DNA from: Armatimonadota bacterium
Lineage (GTDB): Bacteria > Armatimonadota > HRBIN16
NCBI GenBank assembly: GCA_026003195.1
Contig: BPGU01000004.1
Location: forward strand, 506,317 to 570,316
Direction of reading: 5' to 3'
Length of the DNA stretch: 64,000 bases
Part shown: one piece after another, positions 16,096 through 23,540 of the stretch
Layout of the letters: each line of letters begins with the position of its first letter
Numbering within the stretch: the stretch's first letter is position 1
The notes under the pieces: model-generated
Database searches by the model: none
What the model saw: only the letters and a program-made list of their open reading frames with translations
Told to the model about the DNA's origin: nothing
Position numbers and translations under genes: made by a program

Positions 16096-16371
16096 CTACT
16101 GCTTGCTGCGGATGCCCAGAGAGCTGACCAGCGCGCGGTAGCGCTGAATATCCTGGCGAGCCAGATAGTCGAGCAAACGTTTGCGCTCACCCACCAGCAT
16201 CATCAGCCCGCGCCGGGTATGGTAGTCATGCTTATGCTGGCGCAGATGCTCCGTGAGCAGCTGGATGCGCGCGGTTAACAACGCTACCTGCACTTCGGGA
16301 GACCCGGTATCGCCCTCGAAGCGCCGGTATTTCTGGATAATCTCGGCTTTCTGCTCTTTGGTCAGCGGCAT
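16096..16371 (-). CDS. rpsO: 30S ribosomal protein S15
   Basis: 91 aa, about the normal size. It binds 16S rRNA early in small-subunit assembly. Family marks are [37 protein letters not shown] and [20 protein letters not shown]. It begins the same-strand run rpsO-pnp-M16-dapB-fsa-argJ. A good promoter (16540-16512) leaves a 5' leader of about 135 nt that contains a strong hairpin, a possible site of S15 autoregulation. Confidence 0.97.
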   Translation of the reverse strand: MPLTKEQKAEIIQKYRRFEGDTGSPEVQVALLTARIQLLTEHLRQHKHDYHTRRGLMMLVGERKRLLDYLARQDIQRYRALVSSLGIRSKQ

Positions 16372-16449
16372 TCTCCGTGCTTTTCCCCCTTTCTGTGGTT
16401 GGGATAGTGGTGCGTCGCCTTGCTTTCACCGTCTCCGTGCCGTTCTACG

Positions 16450-16469
16450 GTTGTCCCCGGGGGGACAAC
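16450..16469 (-). promoter_or_regulatory. Strong hairpin in the rpsO 5' leader
   Basis: GTTGTCCCC (16450-16458) and GGGGACAAC (16461-16469) are perfect complements around GG. In practice this gives an 8-bp stem with a 4-base loop. It lies within the predicted rpsO transcript, some 80 nt before the start codon. Confidence 0.5.
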
Positions 16470-16511
16470 GGCACAACGGCAGAAGGCGATGCATGGCTGA
16501 CGCACCATGAT

Positions 16512-16540
16512 AGTTTAGCACATACGCGGGCAGAAGTCAA
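16512..16540 (-). promoter_or_regulatory. Promoter of the rpsO-pnp run
   Basis: TTGACT (16540-16535), 17-bp spacer, TAAACT (16517-16512) on the minus strand. The rest of the 296-bp gap to the divergent GH4 gene shows no clear plus-strand promoter. Confidence 0.65.
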
Positions 16541-16667
16541 TTGGACGAGCAGTCTCACGCCTCTCCGCACCGGTACGAGGAAACACTTTCTCTCAACGGG
16601 TTCAGCAGGAAGCTCATACCCTTCGTCCCGAAACGGGAAAGAGAATCTGTTGCAATCGGAGGTTGCC

Positions 16668-18011
16668 ATGCCTGTGAAGATAGCTCTGATTGGCGCGGGG
16701 AGCCGGTCGTTCGGACCCTCTACCATACGCGATATACTGCTGAGCCAGCCGCTCACCGAGGCGGGAGTTCACCTCGTGCTCATGGATAAGGTCGCCGAGC
16801 ATCTGGTGGAGATGGAACGCTATGCCCGGTATGTCGCGGAGAAACTGGGGGTGAGGGCAACCATCGAAGCAACGACTGACCTGTGGCGCGCGCTGGATGG
16901 AGCACATTTCGCCGTGTGCGCCATTGAGGTGAACCGCTTCCTGTACTGGTCACAGGATTTCCATATTCCGCGCAAGTATGGCTTCCGGCAGGTGTTTGGC
17001 GAGAACGGTGGACCCGGTGGGTTGTTCCATGCTCTGCGGAACATGGCACCCACTGTCGAAATCGCCCGCACGATGGAGCAACTGTGCCCTGATGCCTGGC
17101 TGATCAACTTTAGCAACCCGGAACACAAGCTGTGTGAGGCGGTGTCGCGGTTAACCAGCATCCGCGTGGTGGGGCTGTGTCACGGCTTTTTCATGGGGCT
17201 GGAGCAGATAGCACGTATTCTAGGAATCCCCGCAGAGGAGATAGAAGCCACTGCATGCGGCATCAATCATTGCACCTGGTTCCAGACGATACGCCACAAG
17301 CGTACCGGTGAAGACCTGTATCCCCTTCTGCGCCAGAAGGAGCGGGAGGGCGACTGGCTGTCCGACTGGCATGAGATAGGGCTGGGGCGTATTCTGTTTC
17401 GGCGATTTGGATTGTACCCTTCGCCCGCTGCCAACCACTACGGCGAGTATATCCGCTGGGCGGAAGAGTTCGTGTGCAGTGAACTGCAGTTCTTCTACGA
17501 CCCTGCCGATGGGCATCCCTGGCAGACCGGTCGCGTCCCAGAATTCATCTATTCTCTGACAGGCGACCCTACCCGCCGCCCCTGGAAGCCTGAGCCTTCT
17601 CCACCCCAGCGACTAGAGGACGCACCTTTGCAGCCATCGGGCGAGCTGGCTGCGCCGATTATGGAATCTATTGCCTGCGGGATTCGACAGGATCTGCCTG
17701 CGGTAAACGTTCCCAATCGGGGCGCAATACCCAACCTGCCCGAAGACACAGTGGTGGAGGTTCCAGCCATCGGCGACGGTCAAGGCATTCATCCCCTGCA
17801 GATGGAGCCTCTCCCAGAGGCAATCGCCGCGATGCTGCGCCTGCAGGCAAGTATCCACCAGCTGCTCGTCGAGGCGTTTGCCGAGCAGTCCAAAGAGAAA
17901 CTGCTGCAGGCGGTATTGCTGGAGCCTACGGTGGATTCCTATCGCAACGCGGTGCAGATGGTCGAGGAAATGCTGGAGTTGCAGAAGGAGGTGCTGCCAC
18001 CATTGCGTTAG
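16668..18011 (+). CDS. NAD-dependent glycoside hydrolase, GH4 (alpha-galactosidase/alpha-glucosidase type)
   Basis: 447 aa. GH4 enzymes cleave glycosides by a redox-elimination route needing NAD and a divalent metal. Visible marks are the Rossmann loop IALIGAGSRSFGPST (about residues 5-19), FGENGGPGGLFHALR, NFSNPEH (147-153), the metal-binding pair C171-H172 in GLCHGFF and N200-H201 in CGINHCTWF. Metal binding through CHG fits the subgroup with alpha-galactosidases and alpha-glucuronidases rather than a particular substrate. The ATG at 16668 follows CGGAGG (16657-16662); an open frame continues upstream but does not look like protein. The gene stands alone. Confidence 0.9.
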   Translation: MPVKIALIGAGSRSFGPSTIRDILLSQPLTEAGVHLVLMDKVAEHLVEMERYARYVAEKLGVRATIEATTDLWRALDGAHFAVCAIEVNRFLYWSQDFHIPRKYGFRQVFGENGGPGGLFHALRNMAPTVEIARTMEQLCPDAWLINFSNPEHKLCEAVSRLTSIRVVGLCHGFFMGLEQIARILGIPAEEIEATACGINHCTWFQTIRHKRTGEDLYPLLRQKEREGDWLSDWHEIGLGRILFRRFGLYPSPAANHYGEYIRWAEEFVCSELQFFYDPADGHPWQTGRVPEFIYSLTGDPTRRPWKPEPSPPQRLEDAPLQPSGELAAPIMESIACGIRQDLPAVNVPNRGAIPNLPEDTVVEVPAIGDGQGIHPLQMEPLPEAIAAMLRLQASIHQLLVEAFAEQSKEKLLQAVLLEPTVDSYRNAVQMVEEMLELQKEVLPPLR

Positions 18012-18070
18012 CGATGGGGGTCCACCTGTGAGGAGTGCACTCATCTACTACTCTGTCAAGGCTCCATCTT

Positions 18071-18097
18071 CTGGAGGGCGAGGCTCCCGCCGAGCCG
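18071..18097 (+). repeat. Dispersed palindromic repeat, copy B
   Basis: CTGGA followed by GGGCGAGGCTCCCGCCGAGC and CG; differs from copy A (7533-7559) at one or two bases. It lies in the 320-bp gene-free stretch 18012-18331 between the GH4 gene and uvrA. A second small hairpin, GCAC-GAA-GTGC, follows at about 18117-18127. Confidence 0.75.
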
Positions 18098-18265
18098 TTT
18101 CTCGTGTCATGGCGAGGCACGAAGTGCCGAAGCAATCTCCTGCAACAACATGACAAAAGGGCTGGCGCCGCTTTGGGTTGCTGAGCTTGAATAGACCAAG
18201 CTCTTAAATGGACAAAGCAGTACATTCTGGATACACTGGCTTTGGGGTTTTGACGCCTTCACCCA

Positions 18266-18295
18266 TTGCTTCGCCCCCTTCCAATGTGCTACAAT
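18266..18295 (+). promoter_or_regulatory. Probable uvrA promoter
   Basis: TTGCTT (18266-18271), 18-bp spacer, TACAAT (18290-18295), with the uvrA ATG at 18332. I could not define a LexA-type operator. Confidence 0.5.
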
Positions 18296-18331
18296 CCTTG
18301 ACGATAAATCCCCGATGGACGAAGGTTCGCT

Positions 18332-21199
18332 ATGCCTCAGGACAAGATTATCGTTCGTGGCGCGCGTCAGCATAACCTGAAGAATATTATCGTCGAAATC
18401 CCGCGTGATCAGCTGGTGGTCATCACCGGCATTTCGGGGTCGGGCAAGTCCAGCCTGGCATTTGACACCATCTACGCCGAGGGACAGCGCCGATACGTGG
18501 AATCGCTCTCCGCCTACGCCCGCCAGTTCCTCGGACAGATGGACAAGCCCGACGTGGATGACATCATCGGTCTGTCGCCAGCGGTTTCGATTGACCAGAA
18601 GTCTACCAGCAGGAACCCGCGCTCGACGGTGGCCACCGTCACCGAGATTTACGACCACCTGCGCCTGCTGTACGCCCGAATCGGCATCCCGCATTGCCCT
18701 CAGTGTGGGCGCGAGATTGCCCAGCAAACAGTGGAACAGGTGGTGGATACCCTGCTCGTCTTGCCGGAGGGAACACGTCTGCAGATTCTCGCCCCCATCG
18801 TGCGCGGGCGCAAAGGCGAGTATCGCAAGGAGATGGAAGACGCCCGCAAGGCAGGCTACAACCGTCTGCGTGTGGACGGCGAGCCGATAGACCTCAGCGA
18901 ACAGCCCATCCCCACGCTCGACCGCTATAAGATTCACCACATCGAGGTGGTGGTGGACCGCATCATCGTGCGCCCCGGCATCGAGAAGCGGCTCGCCGAT
19001 TCGGTGGAAACCGCGATGCGCATGGGGCAGGGGGTGGTGATCGCGCAGATTGTGGACGGCGAGGAGCTGGTCTTCTCCGAAAACTTCGCCTGCGCAGAGT
19101 GCGGCATCAGTCTGCCCGAGATTGAACCGCGCAGCTTCTCCTTCAATAGCCCGTACGGCGCCTGTCCAGAGTGTCACGGTTTGGGCTTCAAGACCGAGTT
19201 TGACCCCGCACTCATCGTGCCCGACCCCAGCAAGAGCATCGCCGAGGGCGCGATTGAACCCTTTGCGGGCAAAGATGGTTTGATACCCTACTATGAAGGA
19301 CTCCTGCGCGGGGTGGCGCAGAAGCTGGGCTTCACCATCCACACGCCGCTGAACCAGCTGAACGAAAAACAGTGGCAGGACCTGTTCTACGGCGTGGAAG
19401 GCAACGTCACCGTCACCTTCCGCAACCGCTGGGGGCGTACGCGCTACTTCGACAGCGAGTTCGAGGGCATTATCGCCATGCTGCAGCGACGCTACAACGA
19501 AACCGAGTCCGAAAACGTGCGCGAGTGGTTGCAGCGGTATATGTCGGATAAACCGTGCCCGAAGTGCAAAGGGTTGCGTCTGAAGGACGAAAGCCTGGCG
19601 GTGACGGTGGGCGGACTGAATATTGCGCAGTTGACCGCGCTGTCGGTCGAGGAGGCACAGCGATTCTTCGACGAACTGCCCTTCCGCCTGACCGAGCGTC
19701 AGCGACACATCGCACACCAGCTGCTGCGCGAAATCCAGACTCGTCTGGGCTTTCTGCTGGACGTGGGGCTGGGTTATCTCACTTTAGACCGCCCCGCGGC
19801 GACGCTGGCAGGCGGCGAGGCACAGCGCATCCGTCTCGCCACGCAAATCGGCAGTGGGCTGATGGGCGTGCTGTACATTCTGGACGAACCCAGCATCGGC
19901 TTGCACCAGCGCGATAACCAGAAGCTCATTCACACCCTGCTGCACCTGCGCGACCTCGGCAACACCATCATCGTGGTGGAACATGACGAGGAGACTATCC
20001 GCACCGCCGACCACATCATCGACATTGGTCCGGGCGCAGGTGAACACGGTGGTTACATCGTCGCGCAGGGCACGGTAGAAGATATCATCGCCTGCGAGCA
20101 GTCCGTCACCGGGCAGTATCTGAGCGGTAAACGCAAGATACCGGTGCCGCTCATCCGCCGCCAAACGGGTGACCGCTGGCTGACCATCCGGGGCGCGCGC
20201 CAGCACAATCTGAAGAATATCACCGTGCGCATCCCGTTAGGGCTGTTCGTGTGCGTGACGGGTGTTTCGGGTTCGGGCAAGTCCACGCTGATTCAGGAGA
20301 CCCTCTATCCGCGCTTAATGCACCATATCTACGGTTCGCATCCGCTGTGGGGGGCGCACGACGGCGTGGACGGCATCGAATATATTGATAAGGTAGTGGA
20401 CATCGACCAGTCGCCCATCGGGCGTACACCACGCTCGAACCCTGCCACCTACACGGGGGTGTTCGATATGATCCGCGAACTGTTCGCCAGCACGCAGGAC
20501 GCCCGTGTGCGCGGCTACAAACCGGGACGCTTCAGCTTCAACGTGAAGGGCGGACGGTGTGAGGCGTGCAAGGGCGACGGAATCATCAAGATTGAGATGC
20601 ACTTCCTGCCCGATGTGTATGTGCCCTGCGAGGTGTGCAAGGGCAAGCGCTACAACCGCGAGACGCTGGAAGTGAAGTACAAGGGCAAATCCATCGCCGA
20701 TGTGCTGGACATGACGGTGGAGGAGGCGCTGGACTTCTTCAAAGCCATCCCGCCCATTGCCCGCAAACTGCAGACCCTGCACGACGTTGGACTGGACTAT
20801 ATGAAGCTGGGACAACCCGCCACCACCCTCTCCGGCGGCGAGGCGCAGCGTGTGAAACTGGCCACCGAGCTCTCCAAGCGCGGCACGGGCAGGACGCTGT
20901 ACATTCTGGACGAACCCACCACCGGCTTGCACTTTGCGGACATCGAGAAACTGCTGAACGTGCTGCACCGCCTTGTGGACAACGGCAACACCGTCATCGT
21001 CATCGAGCATAATCTGGACGTGATCAAAACCGCTGACTGGATTATCGACCTGGGTCCCGAAGGAGGCGCAGAGGGTGGTTACGTGGTCGCAGAAGGTCCT
21101 CCCGAACAGGTAGCACAGGTGGAAGCCAGCTACACAGGTCAGTTCCTGCGCAAGATGTTAGGCATCGAGGAACGGAGAAGGGAAGAGGCTCGGGTGTAA
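18332..21199 (+). CDS. uvrA: Excinuclease ABC subunit A
   Basis: DNA-damage recognition ATPase of nucleotide excision repair, partner of UvrB. 955 aa, full length. Both ATP-binding halves are present: Walker [14 protein letters not shown] near residue 35 and [13 protein letters not shown] near 648. Each has an ILDEP Walker B. Zinc-finger cysteine pairs are seen at [24 protein letters not shown] and the C-terminal [14 protein letters not shown]. The second ABC signature is normal ([14 protein letters not shown]), while the first reads [14 protein letters not shown], with alanine in place of the usual serine. Confidence 0.97.
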   Translation: MPQDKIIVRGARQHNLKNIIVEIPRDQLVVITGISGSGKSSLAFDTIYAEGQRRYVESLSAYARQFLGQMDKPDVDDIIGLSPAVSIDQKSTSRNPRSTVATVTEIYDHLRLLYARIGIPHCPQCGREIAQQTVEQVVDTLLVLPEGTRLQILAPIVRGRKGEYRKEMEDARKAGYNRLRVDGEPIDLSEQPIPTLDRYKIHHIEVVVDRIIVRPGIEKRLADSVETAMRMGQGVVIAQIVDGEELVFSENFACAECGISLPEIEPRSFSFNSPYGACPECHGLGFKTEFDPALIVPDPSKSIAEGAIEPFAGKDGLIPYYEGLLRGVAQKLGFTIHTPLNQLNEKQWQDLFYGVEGNVTVTFRNRWGRTRYFDSEFEGIIAMLQRRYNETESENVREWLQRYMSDKPCPKCKGLRLKDESLAVTVGGLNIAQLTALSVEEAQRFFDELPFRLTERQRHIAHQLLREIQTRLGFLLDVGLGYLTLDRPAATLAGGEAQRIRLATQIGSGLMGVLYILDEPSIGLHQRDNQKLIHTLLHLRDLGNTIIVVEHDEETIRTADHIIDIGPGAGEHGGYIVAQGTVEDIIACEQSVTGQYLSGKRKIPVPLIRRQTGDRWLTIRGARQHNLKNITVRIPLGLFVCVTGVSGSGKSTLIQETLYPRLMHHIYGSHPLWGAHDGVDGIEYIDKVVDIDQSPIGRTPRSNPATYTGVFDMIRELFASTQDARVRGYKPGRFSFNVKGGRCEACKGDGIIKIEMHFLPDVYVPCEVCKGKRYNRETLEVKYKGKSIADVLDMTVEEALDFFKAIPPIARKLQTLHDVGLDYMKLGQPATTLSGGEAQRVKLATELSKRGTGRTLYILDEPTTGLHFADIEKLLNVLHRLVDNGNTVIVIEHNLDVIKTADWIIDLGPEGGAEGGYVVAEGPPEQVAQVEASYTGQFLRKMLGIEERRREEARV

Positions 21200-21224
21200 G
21201 GCGCTGGCGTGCCTCACAACACGC

Positions 21225-21965
21225 TTATCGCATGGTGGGATCTGTGCCTTCCAGCCTTTCGTGTGCTACTGTGTACGCGAATACCCGTGCTGCGCCAGCT
21301 GCCAGTAGTGTTCTCGCCGCTTCGTTGAGTGTGCTGCCTGTCGTCCAGACATCATCTATCAACAAAATGCTCCTGCCTGTCAGGGCAGCCGGCTGTCTCA
21401 CCTGAAAGGCATTTTGCACATTCTGCTGGCGTTGTACCGCATCCAGCCCCACCTGCGGTTGGCGATATACTGTACGCTCCAGCACATCATGCAACATCGG
21501 CAGCCCTGCCTTCTGGCAAAACAGCTCTGCGAGGAGTGCGCTCTGGTTAAAACCGCGTTCCCTTTCCCGCTCACGATGGATAGGCACGGGGATGACGACA
21601 TCTGCCGTATGCAGTCGTTCGGTCAACGGTGTTTGCCAGCCCTCGAGAAGCAGCCGTGCGAGAGCTGGAGCCAGCGAGGGGTGTTTGCCGTATTTGAACC
21701 GGTGAATCGCCGTGCGAACCACGCCATCATAGCGCGTTACTGCACGAACCGCCTCGGGAACCAGAGGATGCACCGAACAGGAGACGCAGAAGCCTTCAGC
21801 GCACATGGGCGTACCGCACCGGGCACACACAGGCGGGGTGATGTAGGGGGTACTGTCGGCGCACTGTTCACACCAGCCGTCGCAACCGACCAGTGCACAG
21901 GCGGCGCAACGGGGCGGGTACAGCGCGTCCAGAATCTCACTCCAGACGAGCCGTACCCACCTCAT
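21225..21965 (-). CDS. comF: ComF family phosphoribosyltransferase-like protein
   Basis: 246 aa. The N-terminal zinc region has cysteine clusters (CAACALVGCDGWCEQC, then CARCGTPMC and CVSC). The C-terminal half has the phosphoribosyltransferase loop ILLIDDVWTTGSTLNEA. ComF homologues are needed for uptake or processing of single-stranded DNA in natural transformation, though ComF-like proteins are also common outside competent species. It overlaps the upstream DUF1854 gene by 4 bp (ATGA type), so the two are translationally coupled. Confidence 0.88.
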   Translation of the reverse strand: MRWVRLVWSEILDALYPPRCAACALVGCDGWCEQCADSTPYITPPVCARCGTPMCAEGFCVSCSVHPLVPEAVRAVTRYDGVVRTAIHRFKYGKHPSLAPALARLLLEGWQTPLTERLHTADVVIPVPIHRERERERGFNQSALLAELFCQKAGLPMLHDVLERTVYRQPQVGLDAVQRQQNVQNAFQVRQPAALTGRSILLIDDVWTTGSTLNEAARTLLAAGAARVFAYTVAHERLEGTDPTMR

Positions 21966-22516
21966 AATGCCCGTGCGATAATCGCCATGCTGCGAGAGTC
22001 CAGTTTGGTGGTGTCAGGGATTTCGAAGCGGTTGCCGTCCATGTCGGTGATAATCAGGCGCGTGGGGGTCACCTCCTGCACGTTGTCGCGCAGATGACGC
22101 ACCTGATACACCCTTCGTCCGCGATTGGTCTGCACATCCCAGGTGATGGTTCCATACTCCTCACGCACGGAGTACACCTTTTGCACCACCGGCACGAAGT
22201 ACCGCCTGTCCAGCTCTTCCTCAATGATGCGACGCGACTCCGGGTCTAAGCCGTGCAGGGACTTGAGGATGCCCACCTCCTGATCCATGCCGTCACGCAG
22301 GCTGATAAAATGGTTGGGGTCGGAGAGGGGAAAGCAGCGCACCACATGCACGCGCAGAATGCTTCGCTCACCCTCAATGGTCATTCGAATCTGGCTGAAA
22401 CCGGCTGTACGAAACAACCGAATTTGGGACGGCTCCAGAAAGCGCACCTCAAAAGTGGGCACGTCCCGAAAACGCAGCATGTCCAAACTCACACCACGAC
22501 TGTCTACATCCATCAT
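21962..22516 (-). CDS. DUF1854 family protein
   Basis: 184 aa from the ATG at 22516. Matches the DUF1854 pattern: FPLSDPNHFISLRDGM, then GLDPESRRIIEEELDRRY and FVPVVQKV, followed by GTITWDVQTNRGRRVYQVRH. Function is not established for the family. The start at 22516 is preferred because AGAGG lies just upstream and a TATACT -10 (22556-22551) would place the transcript start near 22544. The upstream ATG at 22546 would then be almost leaderless. Co-transcribed with comF. Confidence 0.7.
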   Translation of the reverse strand: MMDVDSRGVSLDMLRFRDVPTFEVRFLEPSQIRLFRTAGFSQIRMTIEGERSILRVHVVRCFPLSDPNHFISLRDGMDQEVGILKSLHGLDPESRRIIEEELDRRYFVPVVQKVYSVREEYGTITWDVQTNRGRRVYQVRHLRDNVQEVTPTRLIITDMDGNRFEIPDTTKLDSRSMAIIARAL

Positions 22517-22663
22517 TACTGTGCCTCTGAGAGAGAAGATTCCCATCCATAGTATACCTGAGCTGGGGCATGCTCTTCACGCTGCGCAGCGGTGAAGCCA
22601 TCTCCTGCGCTAGACCGACCTCCGCGCAGGGAAGGGAGCCAGGGGGTTCGGTTCCAACATCAA

Positions 22664-22690
22664 CGGCTCGGCAGGAACCTCGCCCTCCAG
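22664..22690 (-). repeat. Dispersed palindromic repeat, copy C (inverted)
   Basis: On the minus strand it reads CTGGA, GGGCGAGGTTCCTGCCGAGC, CG, matching copies A and B apart from two or three bases. The stem is kept with one G-T pair. It lies in the 233-bp gap 22517-22749, which also holds an imperfect palindrome around 22575-22597 (CTTCAC...GTGAAG). Confidence 0.7.
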
Positions 22691-22749
22691 AGGGATGGCG
22701 AGAACCATGCTGGACAGGCTACCGGTTGTCCACGTGTTACTGCGAAACC

Positions 22750-23436
22750 TTACTCATCCCCAATCGCGCCGAAGCTGCTCACCAGCACCCCAAAGTCAAA
22801 CAACGTCACCTCTTCATCCCCATCCAGATCCGCCTCAGGGTTCCAGTTCGCATCGCCCGGCATGCTCCCAAACGCCGCCACCAGCGCACCAAAGTCAAAC
22901 AACGTCACCTCGTTGTCCCCATCAACGTCCCCGTTCACCAGCGAAAAGTGCGCTACCCCACTGCCCACGATGGACACGCTCGCCAACGTCTGACGCAGCC
23001 AGTGCGACGCCTTCGCCGACAGGTCATACACCCCGTCCAGAGGAGCCAGCAGCGAATATGCTCCCGATGCACTCAACGATAGCGTGTGCACCTGCAACGG
23101 GGCGAGGCTGCCCGCAGCGCGTATCTGCAGCTCCACCGGCACGCTCGCAGGGTTGCCACCGAAACGGAGCAGGTTCACCACCCCGCTGAGCAGGGCGTAG
23201 CGCACATGCCAGAAGCCATCGGTGAGGTCAAAGTTGCCTCCGGTGTGCAGCGGGCTGGCTCCCAGTGCCACCGGTTGCCCGATGGTGCTGCCCAGCTGGA
23301 AGTTGCCTCCGGTGCTGAAGGTGACGCCTCCTGAGGAGATGACGCCCCACGAGAGGTCATAGTTTCCTCCCGACTGGGCGAAGGCGCGAGCCAGCATGAG
23401 GATTGTCAGTGCCATGATGACGATGGTGTGTTTCAT
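22750..23436 (-). CDS. Secreted protein with two dockerin-like repeats
   Basis: 228 aa with a signal peptide (residues 1-20, ending RAFA). The middle is a beta-rich segment with repeated GGNF/YDL motifs (GGNYDLSWGV, GGNFQLGS, GGNFDLTDGF). The C terminus has two calcium-loop repeats: GDVDGDNEVTLFDFGALVAA (170-189) and ADLDGDEEVTLFDFGVLVSS (202-221). They resemble dockerin or EF-hand repeats, but without a visible cohesin partner the role may be calcium-dependent folding or anchoring. The gene follows the GVYG-repeat gene on the same strand, 104 bp away, with two hairpins between. Confidence 0.8.
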   Translation of the reverse strand: MKHTIVIMALTILMLARAFAQSGGNYDLSWGVISSGGVTFSTGGNFQLGSTIGQPVALGASPLHTGGNFDLTDGFWHVRYALLSGVVNLLRFGGNPASVPVELQIRAAGSLAPLQVHTLSLSASGAYSLLAPLDGVYDLSAKASHWLRQTLASVSIVGSGVAHFSLVNGDVDGDNEVTLFDFGALVAAFGSMPGDANWNPEADLDGDEEVTLFDFGVLVSSFGAIGDE

Positions 23437-23472
23437 GTTTGGTTCCCCTTTCGGTTTTCTCTCACCTCACCT

Positions 23473-23522
23473 CTCTCCCGCAGGGAGAGGGGAGCCACCC
23501 CCTTCCCTCACAGGGAAGGGGG
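23473..23522. terminator. Two adjacent hairpins between the secreted-protein genes
   Basis: CTCTCCC-GCA-GGGAGAG (23473-23489) and CCCCCTTCCCT-CAC-AGGGAAGGGGG (23498-23522, perfect 11-bp stem). They lie just after the GVYG-repeat gene stop. There is no strong T-tract on the minus strand, so they may be attenuators, mRNA-stabilising ends or a mobile repeat related to 13766-13792. Confidence 0.5.
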
Positions 23523-23540
23523 ATGGGGGTTCGGTTGAAA

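Noticed and set aside
18107-19717. 536-codon minus-strand frame in uvrA
   Set aside because: Antisense shadow of uvrA; no start signal and no recognisable motif.
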